Below are positions 35,349 through 41,216 of a stretch of DNA of 41,216 nt, one piece after another; the stretch's first letter is position 1, and each line of letters begins with the position of its first letter. Position numbers and translations under genes: made by a program. Source of the stretch: Sulfuritalea sp. (GTDB lineage Bacteria > Pseudomonadota > Gammaproteobacteria > Burkholderiales > Burkholderiaceae_C). The stretch covers positions 1 through 41,216 of the forward strand of contig JAIPDD010000006.1 in NCBI GenBank assembly GCA_021737875.1, read 5' to 3'. The notes below the pieces were generated by a model. The model saw only the letters and a list, made by a program, of their open reading frames with translations. It was not told where the DNA came from and made no database searches.

Positions 35349-36357
35349 CACGCTGCTCATCGCGCCCCAATGGATTGGGGACGCGGTGATGACCGAGCCC
35401 CTGCTGCGCCGCCTTCATGCCCGTGGCGAACGCATCACCGTCGCAGCGCTGCCGTGGGTGGCGCCGGTGTACCGGGTGATGCCCCATGTCAGCGCCACCA
35501 TCGAACTGCCTTTTGCCCACGGGGGCTTGCAATGGTCGGCGCGCCGTGCCTTGGCGAAAACGTTGCGTGGTCAGTTTGACCGGGCCGTGGTGTGCCCTAA
35601 TTCATGGAAGAGTGCGCTTGTCCCTTGGTGGGCGGGCATCCCTCAACGCGTGGGTTATCTGGGCGAGGCGCGCTGGGCCCTGCTCACACAGCGTTTGCCC
35701 AACCCCAAGAAGCACGAGCGCCCTCCCATGGTCGCGTTTTACGCAGCGCTCAGTGGGGACGCTGCGGTATCACACGACAAGCCGATGTTGGTGCCCGATG
35801 GGGCTGCTGACAGTGCTGCGCTTTTGGCCTTGGGTTTGAAGCGCCAGGGCTACTGGGTGATGGCGCCTGGTGCAGAGTACGGCCCCGCCAAACGCTGGCC
35901 GGCAGAACACTTTGCTGCGCTGGCGCGTGCTATTTTCCAAAAGACAGGCCAGTCGGTGGTCTTGCTCGGATCCAACAAAGACAGCGCCGTGTGCGAAACC
36001 ATCCGCCGCTTGGCCAACGCCGACGCTCCTAATGCTTGCCGCGATCTGTCAGGAAAAACCCGTCTCGACCAAGCCTTCAGCGTCATTGGCAATGCCCGCG
36101 CCATGGTCAGCAATGACTCGGGCTTGATGCACATCGCAGCGGCCTTGGGCGTACCGCAGGTGGCCCTCTTTGGGTCGTCCAGTCCTTTGCACACGCCGCC
36201 TTTGAGCGACGCGGCGCAAACCATTTGGTTGAAAAACGCGCCGCACTACCTGCCCCCTTTGGACTGTGCCCCTTGCTTTGCCCGCGTATGTCCGCTCGGC
36301 CACACGCGGTGTTTGCAAGACATCACGCCTGCGATGGTGCTAGAGCGATTGTTCTAG
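35344..36357 (+). CDS. waaF: ADP-heptose:LPS heptosyltransferase II, apparent ATT start
   Basis: GT9 glycosyltransferase adding the second heptose to the LPS inner core at the cytosolic face of the membrane. Family similarity begins at once with NTLLIAPQWIGDAVMTEPLLRRL; later come PNSWKSALVPWWAGI, PGAEYGPAKRWP, and SNDSGLMHIAAALG. No ATG, GTG or TTG lies near that N-terminus. The ATT at 35344-35346 overlaps the TAA of the zf-CHCC gene (35346-35348) by one base and gives a normal-length protein of 337 residues. The alternatives are an ATT at 35329, 8 nt after AAGGA, or the ATG at 35260, which adds 28 unconserved-looking residues inside the upstream gene. Product call firm, start uncertain. Confidence 0.88.
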   Translation: MNTLLIAPQWIGDAVMTEPLLRRLHARGERITVAALPWVAPVYRVMPHVSATIELPFAHGGLQWSARRALAKTLRGQFDRAVVCPNSWKSALVPWWAGIPQRVGYLGEARWALLTQRLPNPKKHERPPMVAFYAALSGDAAVSHDKPMLVPDGAADSAALLALGLKRQGYWVMAPGAEYGPAKRWPAEHFAALARAIFQKTGQSVVLLGSNKDSAVCETIRRLANADAPNACRDLSGKTRLDQAFSVIGNARAMVSNDSGLMHIAAALGVPQVALFGSSSPLHTPPLSDAAQTIWLKNAPHYLPPLDCAPCFARVCPLGHTRCLQDITPAMVLERLF

Positions 36358-36369
36358 GGCGCGTGCGTG

Positions 36370-37668
36370 TTAGCCGACTTGCACTAGCGCTCCCCACTGC
36401 GTGGTGTAGTTCGGAGATTTTCTCTCTTGGCGCATCTGCCAGCCCGTGTGTCCGCCTTGCGTTGAGACCTTGACCGTGCCACGGCCATAGCGCGCGTTGA
36501 GCCCATCGAGCGCCGCCATCAAACGTGTGTCGGTTGCTGGGGCTGGTTCTAGCCAGTCAGCTTGGTACTGCCCTGCGGGCGTAATTTCACCCAACATGAT
36601 TCCCGCTTTTTTGTAGGCGTAGTCTGGCTTGAACAAACGCGACACCAGCACATCGGCCCACCGGCTCACCACCAAACTGTCGCTGGTGGGCTGAGGCAGC
36701 GGCACGGAAAGGGAAGGGTTGTACTGGGGCTGGTCTTTTCGAAAACGGTTGGTATGTAAAAACACATGAATCAAGGCGGCCTGTGAACCCTGCGCGCGCA
36801 ACTTGACGCAGGCATTGGCGACAAAGGTGCTCATCGCATCTTTGAGAACCGCAAGCTCGGTGACGGTGTGGCCAAAGGAGCGGCTGCACAGGATTTGCTT
36901 TTTGTCGGGAACCCGGTCTTGTAAATCCACACATGCAACCCCTTGCAACTCGCGTTGTGTTTTTTCAAGCACCACCCCAAACTCGGCACGCAAGGTGGGC
37001 GTGTGCGCGGTGCGCAGGTCTTGCACGGTGAAGATGCCGTGTTCACCTAAGCGGGCAGAAATTTTGCGACCGATGCCCCACACTTCGGCAACATCAATGT
37101 GGTGCAGTAACTTCGCCTGCTGTTCTTCGCTTAAATCGTTGTAGTTAAAAACGCCTTGCGAGCGCGGGTGCTTCTTGGCAATGTGGTTGGCCAACTTGGC
37201 CAGCGTCTTGGTCGGGCCCACGCCAACGCACACCGGAATCCCTGTCCACGCTATCACCCGTTCGCGCATCGCGTAACTCACGGCTTTGAGCGCGGGCGTT
37301 CCGGTCAGGTCCACAAAGCACTCATCAATCGAGTACACCTCGTTGCACGGTGAATAGGTCGACAGAATCGACATTACCCGGTTAGAGAGATCCGCGTACA
37401 AAGCGTAGTTCGAACTCAGGGCAAGAATGCCGTGTTCTTGTGCCAATGCTTTGCACTCAAACCAAGGCTGGCCCATGCGGATGCCCAAAGCCTTGGCCTC
37501 GTTGGAGCGCGAGACCACGCAACCATCGTTGTTAGAGAGCACAACCATCGGCGTGGTTCGAAGGTCTGGGCGAAAGACGCGCTCGCAGCTGACGTAGAAG
37601 TTGTTGCAGTCCACCAAGGCGATTTGCAAAGGCGCAGGCGTAGGCGGCAAGGCCGGGGACGCCGTCAT
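36370..37668 (-). CDS. umuC: DNA polymerase V catalytic subunit UmuC
   Basis: Y-family translesion polymerase, 432 residues. Catalytic acids: Asp19 in [17 protein letters not shown] and Asp-Glu in [12 protein letters not shown]. Also seen: [18 protein letters not shown], the helix-hairpin-helix region [19 protein letters not shown], and a little-finger domain. The gene overlaps the end of cho by ATGA (37665-37668), so translation is coupled. It is the last gene of umuD-cho-umuC under one LexA box. Confidence 0.96.
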   Translation of the reverse strand: MTASPALPPTPAPLQIALVDCNNFYVSCERVFRPDLRTTPMVVLSNNDGCVVSRSNEAKALGIRMGQPWFECKALAQEHGILALSSNYALYADLSNRVMSILSTYSPCNEVYSIDECFVDLTGTPALKAVSYAMRERVIAWTGIPVCVGVGPTKTLAKLANHIAKKHPRSQGVFNYNDLSEEQQAKLLHHIDVAEVWGIGRKISARLGEHGIFTVQDLRTAHTPTLRAEFGVVLEKTQRELQGVACVDLQDRVPDKKQILCSRSFGHTVTELAVLKDAMSTFVANACVKLRAQGSQAALIHVFLHTNRFRKDQPQYNPSLSVPLPQPTSDSLVVSRWADVLVSRLFKPDYAYKKAGIMLGEITPAGQYQADWLEPAPATDTRLMAALDGLNARYGRGTVKVSTQGGHTGWQMRQERKSPNYTTQWGALVQVG

Positions 37669-38498
37669 TCCAAAACCGCCTCTACCTTCACCGTGCCCAA
37701 CAGGATCGGACGAACCAAAATTTTGTAGCTGTCGAGATCAAAGTCATGGGGCGTGTGCACGCCAAGGGCCTGCGTGTTGTTGGTTTGAGAGCACCGGGTG
37801 CCGAGGTAACACCAGTTGTTGATACGGTGTTTTTGTACCCAATCACCGTTGGCTTCAACCAAGTCCACCGCGCCCGCAAAGGGCCACACCTCGACTTGTG
37901 ATTCCAGGAGCGCCAAGCGCAGTCGTTCGTCGTGGCTGGCGCGGTCTTCTTGGCCTACGCACGCCCCTAAGCAGGTTTTGATTTGGAGGCCAAAGCAATC
38001 CCGTGCGGACGTTTTTTCTAAACCCAAGACAGACAAGCACAGCCGACGCTCTTGTGCCAGCGCTTTGAGTTGGGCTTGCGCCGCGTGGCGGGAGGAGAAC
38101 AAACCATAAAGCCCGTGCGTTGCGCCTAAGTTCACCGCTTTGCTGTCGACAATGTCAGGCACGGTGCCGCTGTCGGTCGGGCGCAAACGGATCGAGCACA
38201 AAGAACGTACGCGGCGCAGGCGTTGGTTAAACAAGGGGCTTTGCGCCTTGATCATCTGCGACTCCAGTAACAACGCGCCAATCTCGCCTGCCGTTTCAAC
38301 AAAGTCAATGCGCCGTGTTTGTGCGAGCATGCGGGCCTCTTCGGGCGTGCGAAGGTGGGTTAAGACGCGGCTGCGAATGTTGATGCTCTTGCCAATGTAC
38401 AAAGGCAACGTGCCTTCGCCTTGGAAGATATACACCCCCGGCGTGCGTGGCAGTGCTTCCAGGCTTTGGGCGTCGATCTGGTGCTCAGGCATGCTCAT
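37665..38498 (-). CDS. cho: Cho-type GIY-YIG excinuclease
   Basis: 277 residues. The N-terminal GIY-YIG nuclease domain shows [10 protein letters not shown] (19-28), [19 protein letters not shown] (31-49) and the catalytic Glu in [10 protein letters not shown] Cys-rich [19 protein letters not shown] region follows, as in E. coli Cho. Cho makes the 3' incision at bulky lesions in UvrAB-marked DNA. A UvrC reading is excluded by the short length and lack of a C-terminal nuclease and HhH domain. The gene sits 6 bp after umuD and overlaps umuC by 4 bp. Confidence 0.9.
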   Translation of the reverse strand: MSMPEHQIDAQSLEALPRTPGVYIFQGEGTLPLYIGKSINIRSRVLTHLRTPEEARMLAQTRRIDFVETAGEIGALLLESQMIKAQSPLFNQRLRRVRSLCSIRLRPTDSGTVPDIVDSKAVNLGATHGLYGLFSSRHAAQAQLKALAQERRLCLSVLGLEKTSARDCFGLQIKTCLGACVGQEDRASHDERLRLALLESQVEVWPFAGAVDLVEANGDWVQKHRINNWCYLGTRCSQTNNTQALGVHTPHDFDLDSYKILVRPILLGTVKVEAVLE

Positions 38499-38504
38499 AC
38501 CGCA

Positions 38505-38954
38505 TCAGCACAGCTTGTGAATATTGTTGGTCACCACGCCCCACACCACAAAGTCATCTTCCTCTTTGATGAGTCGGGCCGGATAGATGGGGTTTTCTGC
38601 CACCAGTTTGACTACGCCGCCACGGCGGTACAGGCGCTTGACGGTGAATTCGTTGTTGAGCTGCGCCACCACAATATGGTTGTGCTTGGGGTCCATGCTG
38701 CGGTCGACCAAGAGCGCGTCGCCTTCGTAAATACCCACGCCAACCATCGAGTCGCCTTTGACGCGAAAGATGTAGGTCGCGTCTTTGTTGCGGATGAGTT
38801 GCTTGTTGAGATCAATGCGCTCTTGGGTGTGGTCGGCTGCCGGCGAGGGAAAGCCGGCGGGCATCAGCCAGCTGCAAACGTCCAGCCACAGCGGGCTGGA
38901 AAGGATAGGAATCAGTGCGGGGGCAGAATCTGTGGAAATTAACGGGGCTTGCAT
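38505..38954 (-). CDS. umuD: UmuD, self-cleaving subunit of DNA polymerase V
   Basis: 149 residues from the ATG at 38954. LexA/UmuD S24 peptidase fold: the cleavage site is Ala33-Gly34 in PAGFPSPAAD, the nucleophile Ser69 in GDSMVG and the base Lys106 in FTVKRL. These are E. coli UmuD positions 24/25, 60 and 97 shifted by nine. RecA filaments trigger cleavage to UmuD', which joins UmuC. No Shine-Dalgarno is present; the -10 box ends 8 nt before the ATG, so the mRNA is probably leaderless. Confidence 0.95.
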   Translation of the reverse strand: MQAPLISTDSAPALIPILSSPLWLDVCSWLMPAGFPSPAADHTQERIDLNKQLIRNKDATYIFRVKGDSMVGVGIYEGDALLVDRSMDPKHNHIVVAQLNNEFTVKRLYRRGGVVKLVAENPIYPARLIKEEDDFVVWGVVTNNIHKLC

Positions 38955-38961
38955 AGAAACT

Positions 38962-38991
38962 ATAATACTGTACAAATCAACAGTACTGCAA
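38962..38991 (-). promoter_or_regulatory. umuD promoter with LexA box in the spacer
   Basis: On the minus strand: -35 TTGCAG (38991-38986), 18-bp spacer, -10 TATTAT (38967-38962), then 7 nt (AGTTTCT) to the umuD ATG. The LexA box CTGT-N8-ACAG (38968-38983; palindrome extended to TACTGT/ACAGTA, 38966-38985) fills the spacer. On the plus strand a TATAAT (38961-38966) precedes the box and could serve the divergent SRAP gene, so one operator may control both. Confidence 0.85.
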
Positions 38992-38994
38992 GCC

Positions 38995-39645
38995 ATGTGC
39001 ACGAACTTCACAGCCACACGCAACGGCCCATGGGTTCAGGCCCACTTTGGCATCGACTTGCCGGAGCAAGACTATCCCGTAGAAGCTTATCCGGGTTTTC
39101 TCGCGCCCATCGTCGTGCAAAGCCACGCGAGCGCGCGCATGGCCAGTGGCTTGGCGCGGTTTGGGCTGATCCCTGCGTGGGCCAAGGACGACAAAATCAG
39201 CCGCCATACCTACAACGCACGCGCTGAAACCGTCTCCGAGAAACCAAGCTACCGCAGTGCGTGGCGGCAGCGCCGGTACGCCATCGCACTGGTCGATCAC
39301 TTCTTTGAACCCAATTACGCCAGCGGAAAAGCCCAGCGCTGGAAGATTGAACTCGCCTCTCAGGAGCCATTACCCCAGCCTTTTGGGATTGCCAGCCTCT
39401 GGGATACCTGGATCCACCCCGCAACAGGGGAACGGGTCACCAGCTTCACCATGCTCACCGTCAACGCCGATGCGCACCCGGTGATGCAGCAGTTCCACAA
39501 AGCGGAGGATGAGAAGCGAACCCCTGTGGTTTTGGCGCCAAACCAATACGCCCAGTGGCTAAGTGCCACACCCGAGGAAGCCATGCAAATGATGCACTGC
39601 CACGCCATGCCTGCGCTGCACAGCCAGGCCTGCCCCAAGCAGTAA
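38995..39645 (+). CDS. SRAP domain protein (YedK/HMCES family)
   Basis: 216 residues. Cys2 directly after the initiator Met (MCTNFTA) is the catalytic residue that cross-links to abasic sites in single-stranded DNA, which fixes the start at 38995. Other family marks: FGLIPAWAKDD, YNARAETVSEKPSYRSAW with Asn and Glu, a bulky-acidic strand FFEPNY, and the later His region FTMLTVNADAHPVM. It protects abasic sites at forks. It is divergent from umuD over a shared LexA box, fitting an SOS role. Confidence 0.92.
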   Translation: MCTNFTATRNGPWVQAHFGIDLPEQDYPVEAYPGFLAPIVVQSHASARMASGLARFGLIPAWAKDDKISRHTYNARAETVSEKPSYRSAWRQRRYAIALVDHFFEPNYASGKAQRWKIELASQEPLPQPFGIASLWDTWIHPATGERVTSFTMLTVNADAHPVMQQFHKAEDEKRTPVVLAPNQYAQWLSATPEEAMQMMHCHAMPALHSQACPKQ

Positions 39646-39689
39646 GTTGCGTTCAGCGCCGCGCACGCAGCGGCGACAACATCCCGTTT

Positions 39690-39705
39690 TGGCGCGAGAA
39701 TTGCT
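39690..39705 (+). promoter_or_regulatory. sigma-54 promoter of the second amt gene
   Basis: TGGCGC-GAGAA-TTGCT matches the sigma-54 consensus TGGCAC-N5-TTGCW; GG (39691-39692) and GC (39703-39704) are 12 bp apart. The predicted start near 39716 leaves a leader of about 60 nt. No clear NtrC site is seen in the preceding 150 bp. Confidence 0.75.
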
Positions 39706-39732
39706 TGGTTTCGGTGCATAAATAGGTAAAGC

Positions 39733-39755
39733 CCTTTATTTGCACCAAATAAAGG
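39733..39755 (+). other. perfect 10-bp hairpin in the leader of the second amt gene
   Basis: CCTTTATTTG (39733-39742) and CAAATAAAGG (39746-39755) pair around a CAC loop. It lies in the predicted 5' leader, about 10 nt before the AAGGAA ribosome site of the amt gene. It could be an operator or an mRNA element; there is no T-run to make it a terminator. Confidence 0.6.
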
Positions 39756-39776
39756 CAATTCACGAAGGAAATTCTC

Positions 39777-40979
39777 ATGGAAGCACTAAATCAGGGCGCG
39801 AATGCCTTGTTTATCTTGTTAGGCGCCGTCATGGTGCTGGCGATGCACGCAGGGTTCGCGTTTTTGGAGTTGGGAACGGTGCGCCGTAAAAACCAGGTCA
39901 ATGCCTTGGTGAAGATCTTGGCGGACTTCTCGGTTTCAACGGTGGTGTACTTTGGGGTGGGCTACAGCGTGGCCTACGGAACCCACTTCTTTGTTGGGGC
40001 CGAGCAGCTGGCCGCGCAAAGCGGTTACGCCTTGGTGAAGTTCTTTTTTTTATTGACGTTTGCCGCGGCCATTCCTGCGATTATTTCGGGCGGTATCGCC
40101 GAGCGGGCGAAGTTTTGGCCGCAGTTGGTTGCCACCGCCGTGATCGTGGGCGTGATTTATCCTTTTTTTGAGGGCATCGCTTGGAACCAGCACTTTGGGG
40201 TGCAGGCTTGGCTCAAGGCCCAAACAGGCCATGAGTTTCATGATTTTGCGGGCAGTGTCGTGGTGCACGCTGTGGGCGGTTGGATTGCGTTGGGCGCGGT
40301 GATTTTGCTCGGAGCGCGTAGCAACCGTTACCGCAAAGACGGCGCGGTGTCCGCCCATCCGCCCTCGAGCATTCCCTTTTTGGCGCTGGGCGCGTGGATT
40401 TTGACGGTGGGTTGGTTTGGTTTCAATGTGATGAGCGCACAAACCCTGGACAAAATTTCAGGCTTGGTGGCGGTGAATTCGCTGATGGCGATGGTGGGCG
40501 GAACCTTGGTGGCCCTTGTTTTAGGCAAAAACGACCCTGGCTTTTTACACAACGGCCCCTTGGCTGGCTTGGTGGCGGTGTGTGCGGGCTCTGACTTGAT
40601 GCACCCCATGGGCGCGTTGGTGGTGGGTGGCATAGCCGGTGCGATTTTTGTGGTGATGTTCACGCTCACACAAAACAAGTGGAAGATCGATGACGTATTG
40701 GGCGTGTGGCCTTTGCATGGCTTGTGCGGAACCTGGGGCGGCATTGCCGCAGGAATTTTTGGGTCCCAGGCCTTGGGTGGTTTGGGCGGCGTTTCGCTTT
40801 CGGCGCAAATTATGGGAACCGCTATGGGCGTGGCCTGGGCTTTGGCCAGCGGGTTTGCGGTGTATGGCTTGCTGAAAGTAACCATGGGTTTGCGCATGAG
40901 CCAAGAAGAAGAGTTCGATGGCGCCGATTTAAGCACCCACAAAATCAGCGCCTCGCCCGAACGCGAGTCCAATTGGTAA
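39777..40979 (+). CDS. second ammonium transporter (Amt)
   Basis: 400 residues, eleven hydrophobic segments, no signal peptide or Ala/Pro linker: TM1 begins within ten residues of the ATG. Pore His: H164 (SVVVHAVGG) and H314 (WPLHGLCG). Other Amt marks: SGGIAERAKFWP, GWFGFNVMS, the tail RMSQEEEFDGADLSTHKISASPE. The tail differs from that of AmtB at 8751, so control by GlnK may differ. AAGGAA is 7 nt before the start. It has its own sigma-54 promoter and no PII gene beside it. Confidence 0.94.
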   Translation: MEALNQGANALFILLGAVMVLAMHAGFAFLELGTVRRKNQVNALVKILADFSVSTVVYFGVGYSVAYGTHFFVGAEQLAAQSGYALVKFFFLLTFAAAIPAIISGGIAERAKFWPQLVATAVIVGVIYPFFEGIAWNQHFGVQAWLKAQTGHEFHDFAGSVVVHAVGGWIALGAVILLGARSNRYRKDGAVSAHPPSSIPFLALGAWILTVGWFGFNVMSAQTLDKISGLVAVNSLMAMVGGTLVALVLGKNDPGFLHNGPLAGLVAVCAGSDLMHPMGALVVGGIAGAIFVVMFTLTQNKWKIDDVLGVWPLHGLCGTWGGIAAGIFGSQALGGLGGVSLSAQIMGTAMGVAWALASGFAVYGLLKVTMGLRMSQEEEFDGADLSTHKISASPERESNW

Positions 40980-41065
40980 GCCGATTGCCTACTTTGTGGG
41001 CAGCACGATTAGCACAAAACAAACGGTTTTGATGGAATTTCGCGGGAATTGACGAAATAAATTGC

Positions 41066-41122
41066 TTGCCTTAGGGCAAAGTAGCGCATAATGATTTAGC
41101 TTTGCCTAAATTTAGGTAAAGC
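41066..41122. promoter_or_regulatory. two inverted repeats near the window end
   Basis: TTGCC-TTAG-GGCAA (41066-41079) and a near-perfect 24-bp palindrome (41099-41122, arms GCTTTGCCTAAA and TTTAGGTAAAGC, one mismatch). A CATAAT (41087-41092) lies between them. AGGTAAAGC (41114-41122) also occurs at 39724-39732, just before the hairpin of the second amt leader. These look like operators for a gene beyond the window. The 237 bases after the amt gene otherwise show nothing I can name. Confidence 0.35.
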
Positions 41123-41216
41123 AGGTTTGCGGTGTTTGGTCAGTTTCGCGTCTGCTCTAAGTCTTTAATGGTTTGTTGATTGCGGTTTTGGACTCCATCG
41201 CGTTTTGAGTTATTTT

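Noticed and set aside
39657-39675. Terminator after the SRAP gene (CGCCGC/GCGGCG hairpin)
   Set aside because: The 6-bp stem is not followed by a T-run, and such GC-rich hairpins are common in this DNA.
39540-39689. NtrC site upstream of the second amt gene
   Set aside because: Several TGCAC/GTGC words occur, but none forms TGCACC-N5-GGTGCA with acceptable arms.

Overview
The window looks like chromosomal DNA of a betaproteobacterium of the order Burkholderiales, most likely a freshwater Comamonadaceae (Limnohabitans/Rhodoferax/Polaromonas-like). This is judged from protein flavour (GTP-type PEP carboxykinase, glnK-amtB, glcE-glcF, ilvE with a zf-CHCC protein and waaF, DUF1924/SHP cytochrome) and from moderately high GC; no rRNA or other marker fixes the genus. 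I see no tRNA, rRNA, IS element, prophage or CRISPR array, and no gene-free stretch longer than about 250 bases.

Layout. 1-4.7 kb: end of a small membrane protein gene, pckG, a DUF1338 (2-oxoadipate dioxygenase-like) gene, a periplasmic glutathione peroxidase preceded by an uncatalogued 47-residue membrane peptide, and a 97-residue unknown. 4.7-8.1 kb: comM-recQ operon. 8.1-10.3 kb: glnK-amtB behind two NtrC-type sites and a sigma-54 promoter. 10.4-14.4 kb: SMP-30/gluconolactonase, glcE-glcF (no glcD alongside) and a bacteriohemerythrin. 14.5-22.0 kb: seven co-directional genes forming a creatine-utilisation island: a GATase1-AraC regulator, creatinase, a complete PotABCD-type ABC importer and a second GATase1-AraC regulator. 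22.0-27.3 kb: cytosolic glutathione peroxidase, EamA exporter, LplT, alanine racemase, RadA. 27.4-28.9 kb: SHP, diheme cytochrome c and cytochrome b561 operon. 28.9-33.6 kb: enolase-superfamily enzyme and GMC oxidoreductase, divergent from a third GATase1-AraC regulator, then an SDR dehydrogenase. 33.7-36.4 kb: small membrane protein, ilvE, zf-CHCC protein, waaF. 36.4-39.6 kb: SOS cassette umuD-cho-umuC, divergent from an SRAP (YedK/HMCES) gene. 39.7-41.0 kb: a second ammonium transporter behind its own sigma-54 promoter.

How the parts work together. Nitrogen acquisition is a recurring theme: two sigma-54-driven ammonium transporter loci, a PII protein, and a creatine uptake/hydrolysis cluster whose products (sarcosine and urea) would be used by enzymes encoded elsewhere. 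DNA repair is the second theme: RadA, UmuD-Cho-UmuC, SRAP, RecQ and ComM.

The most striking signal is that umuD and radA share one promoter layout: a CTGT-N8-ACAG LexA box directly abutting a TATTAT -10 box, then exactly 7 nt, then ATG, with no Shine-Dalgarno sequence. This predicts leaderless SOS transcripts. The best candidates for something undescribed are this leaderless LexA module, the creatinase-importer cluster with two regulators, the umuD-cho-umuC/SRAP arrangement, and a waaF gene that seems to start at ATT.
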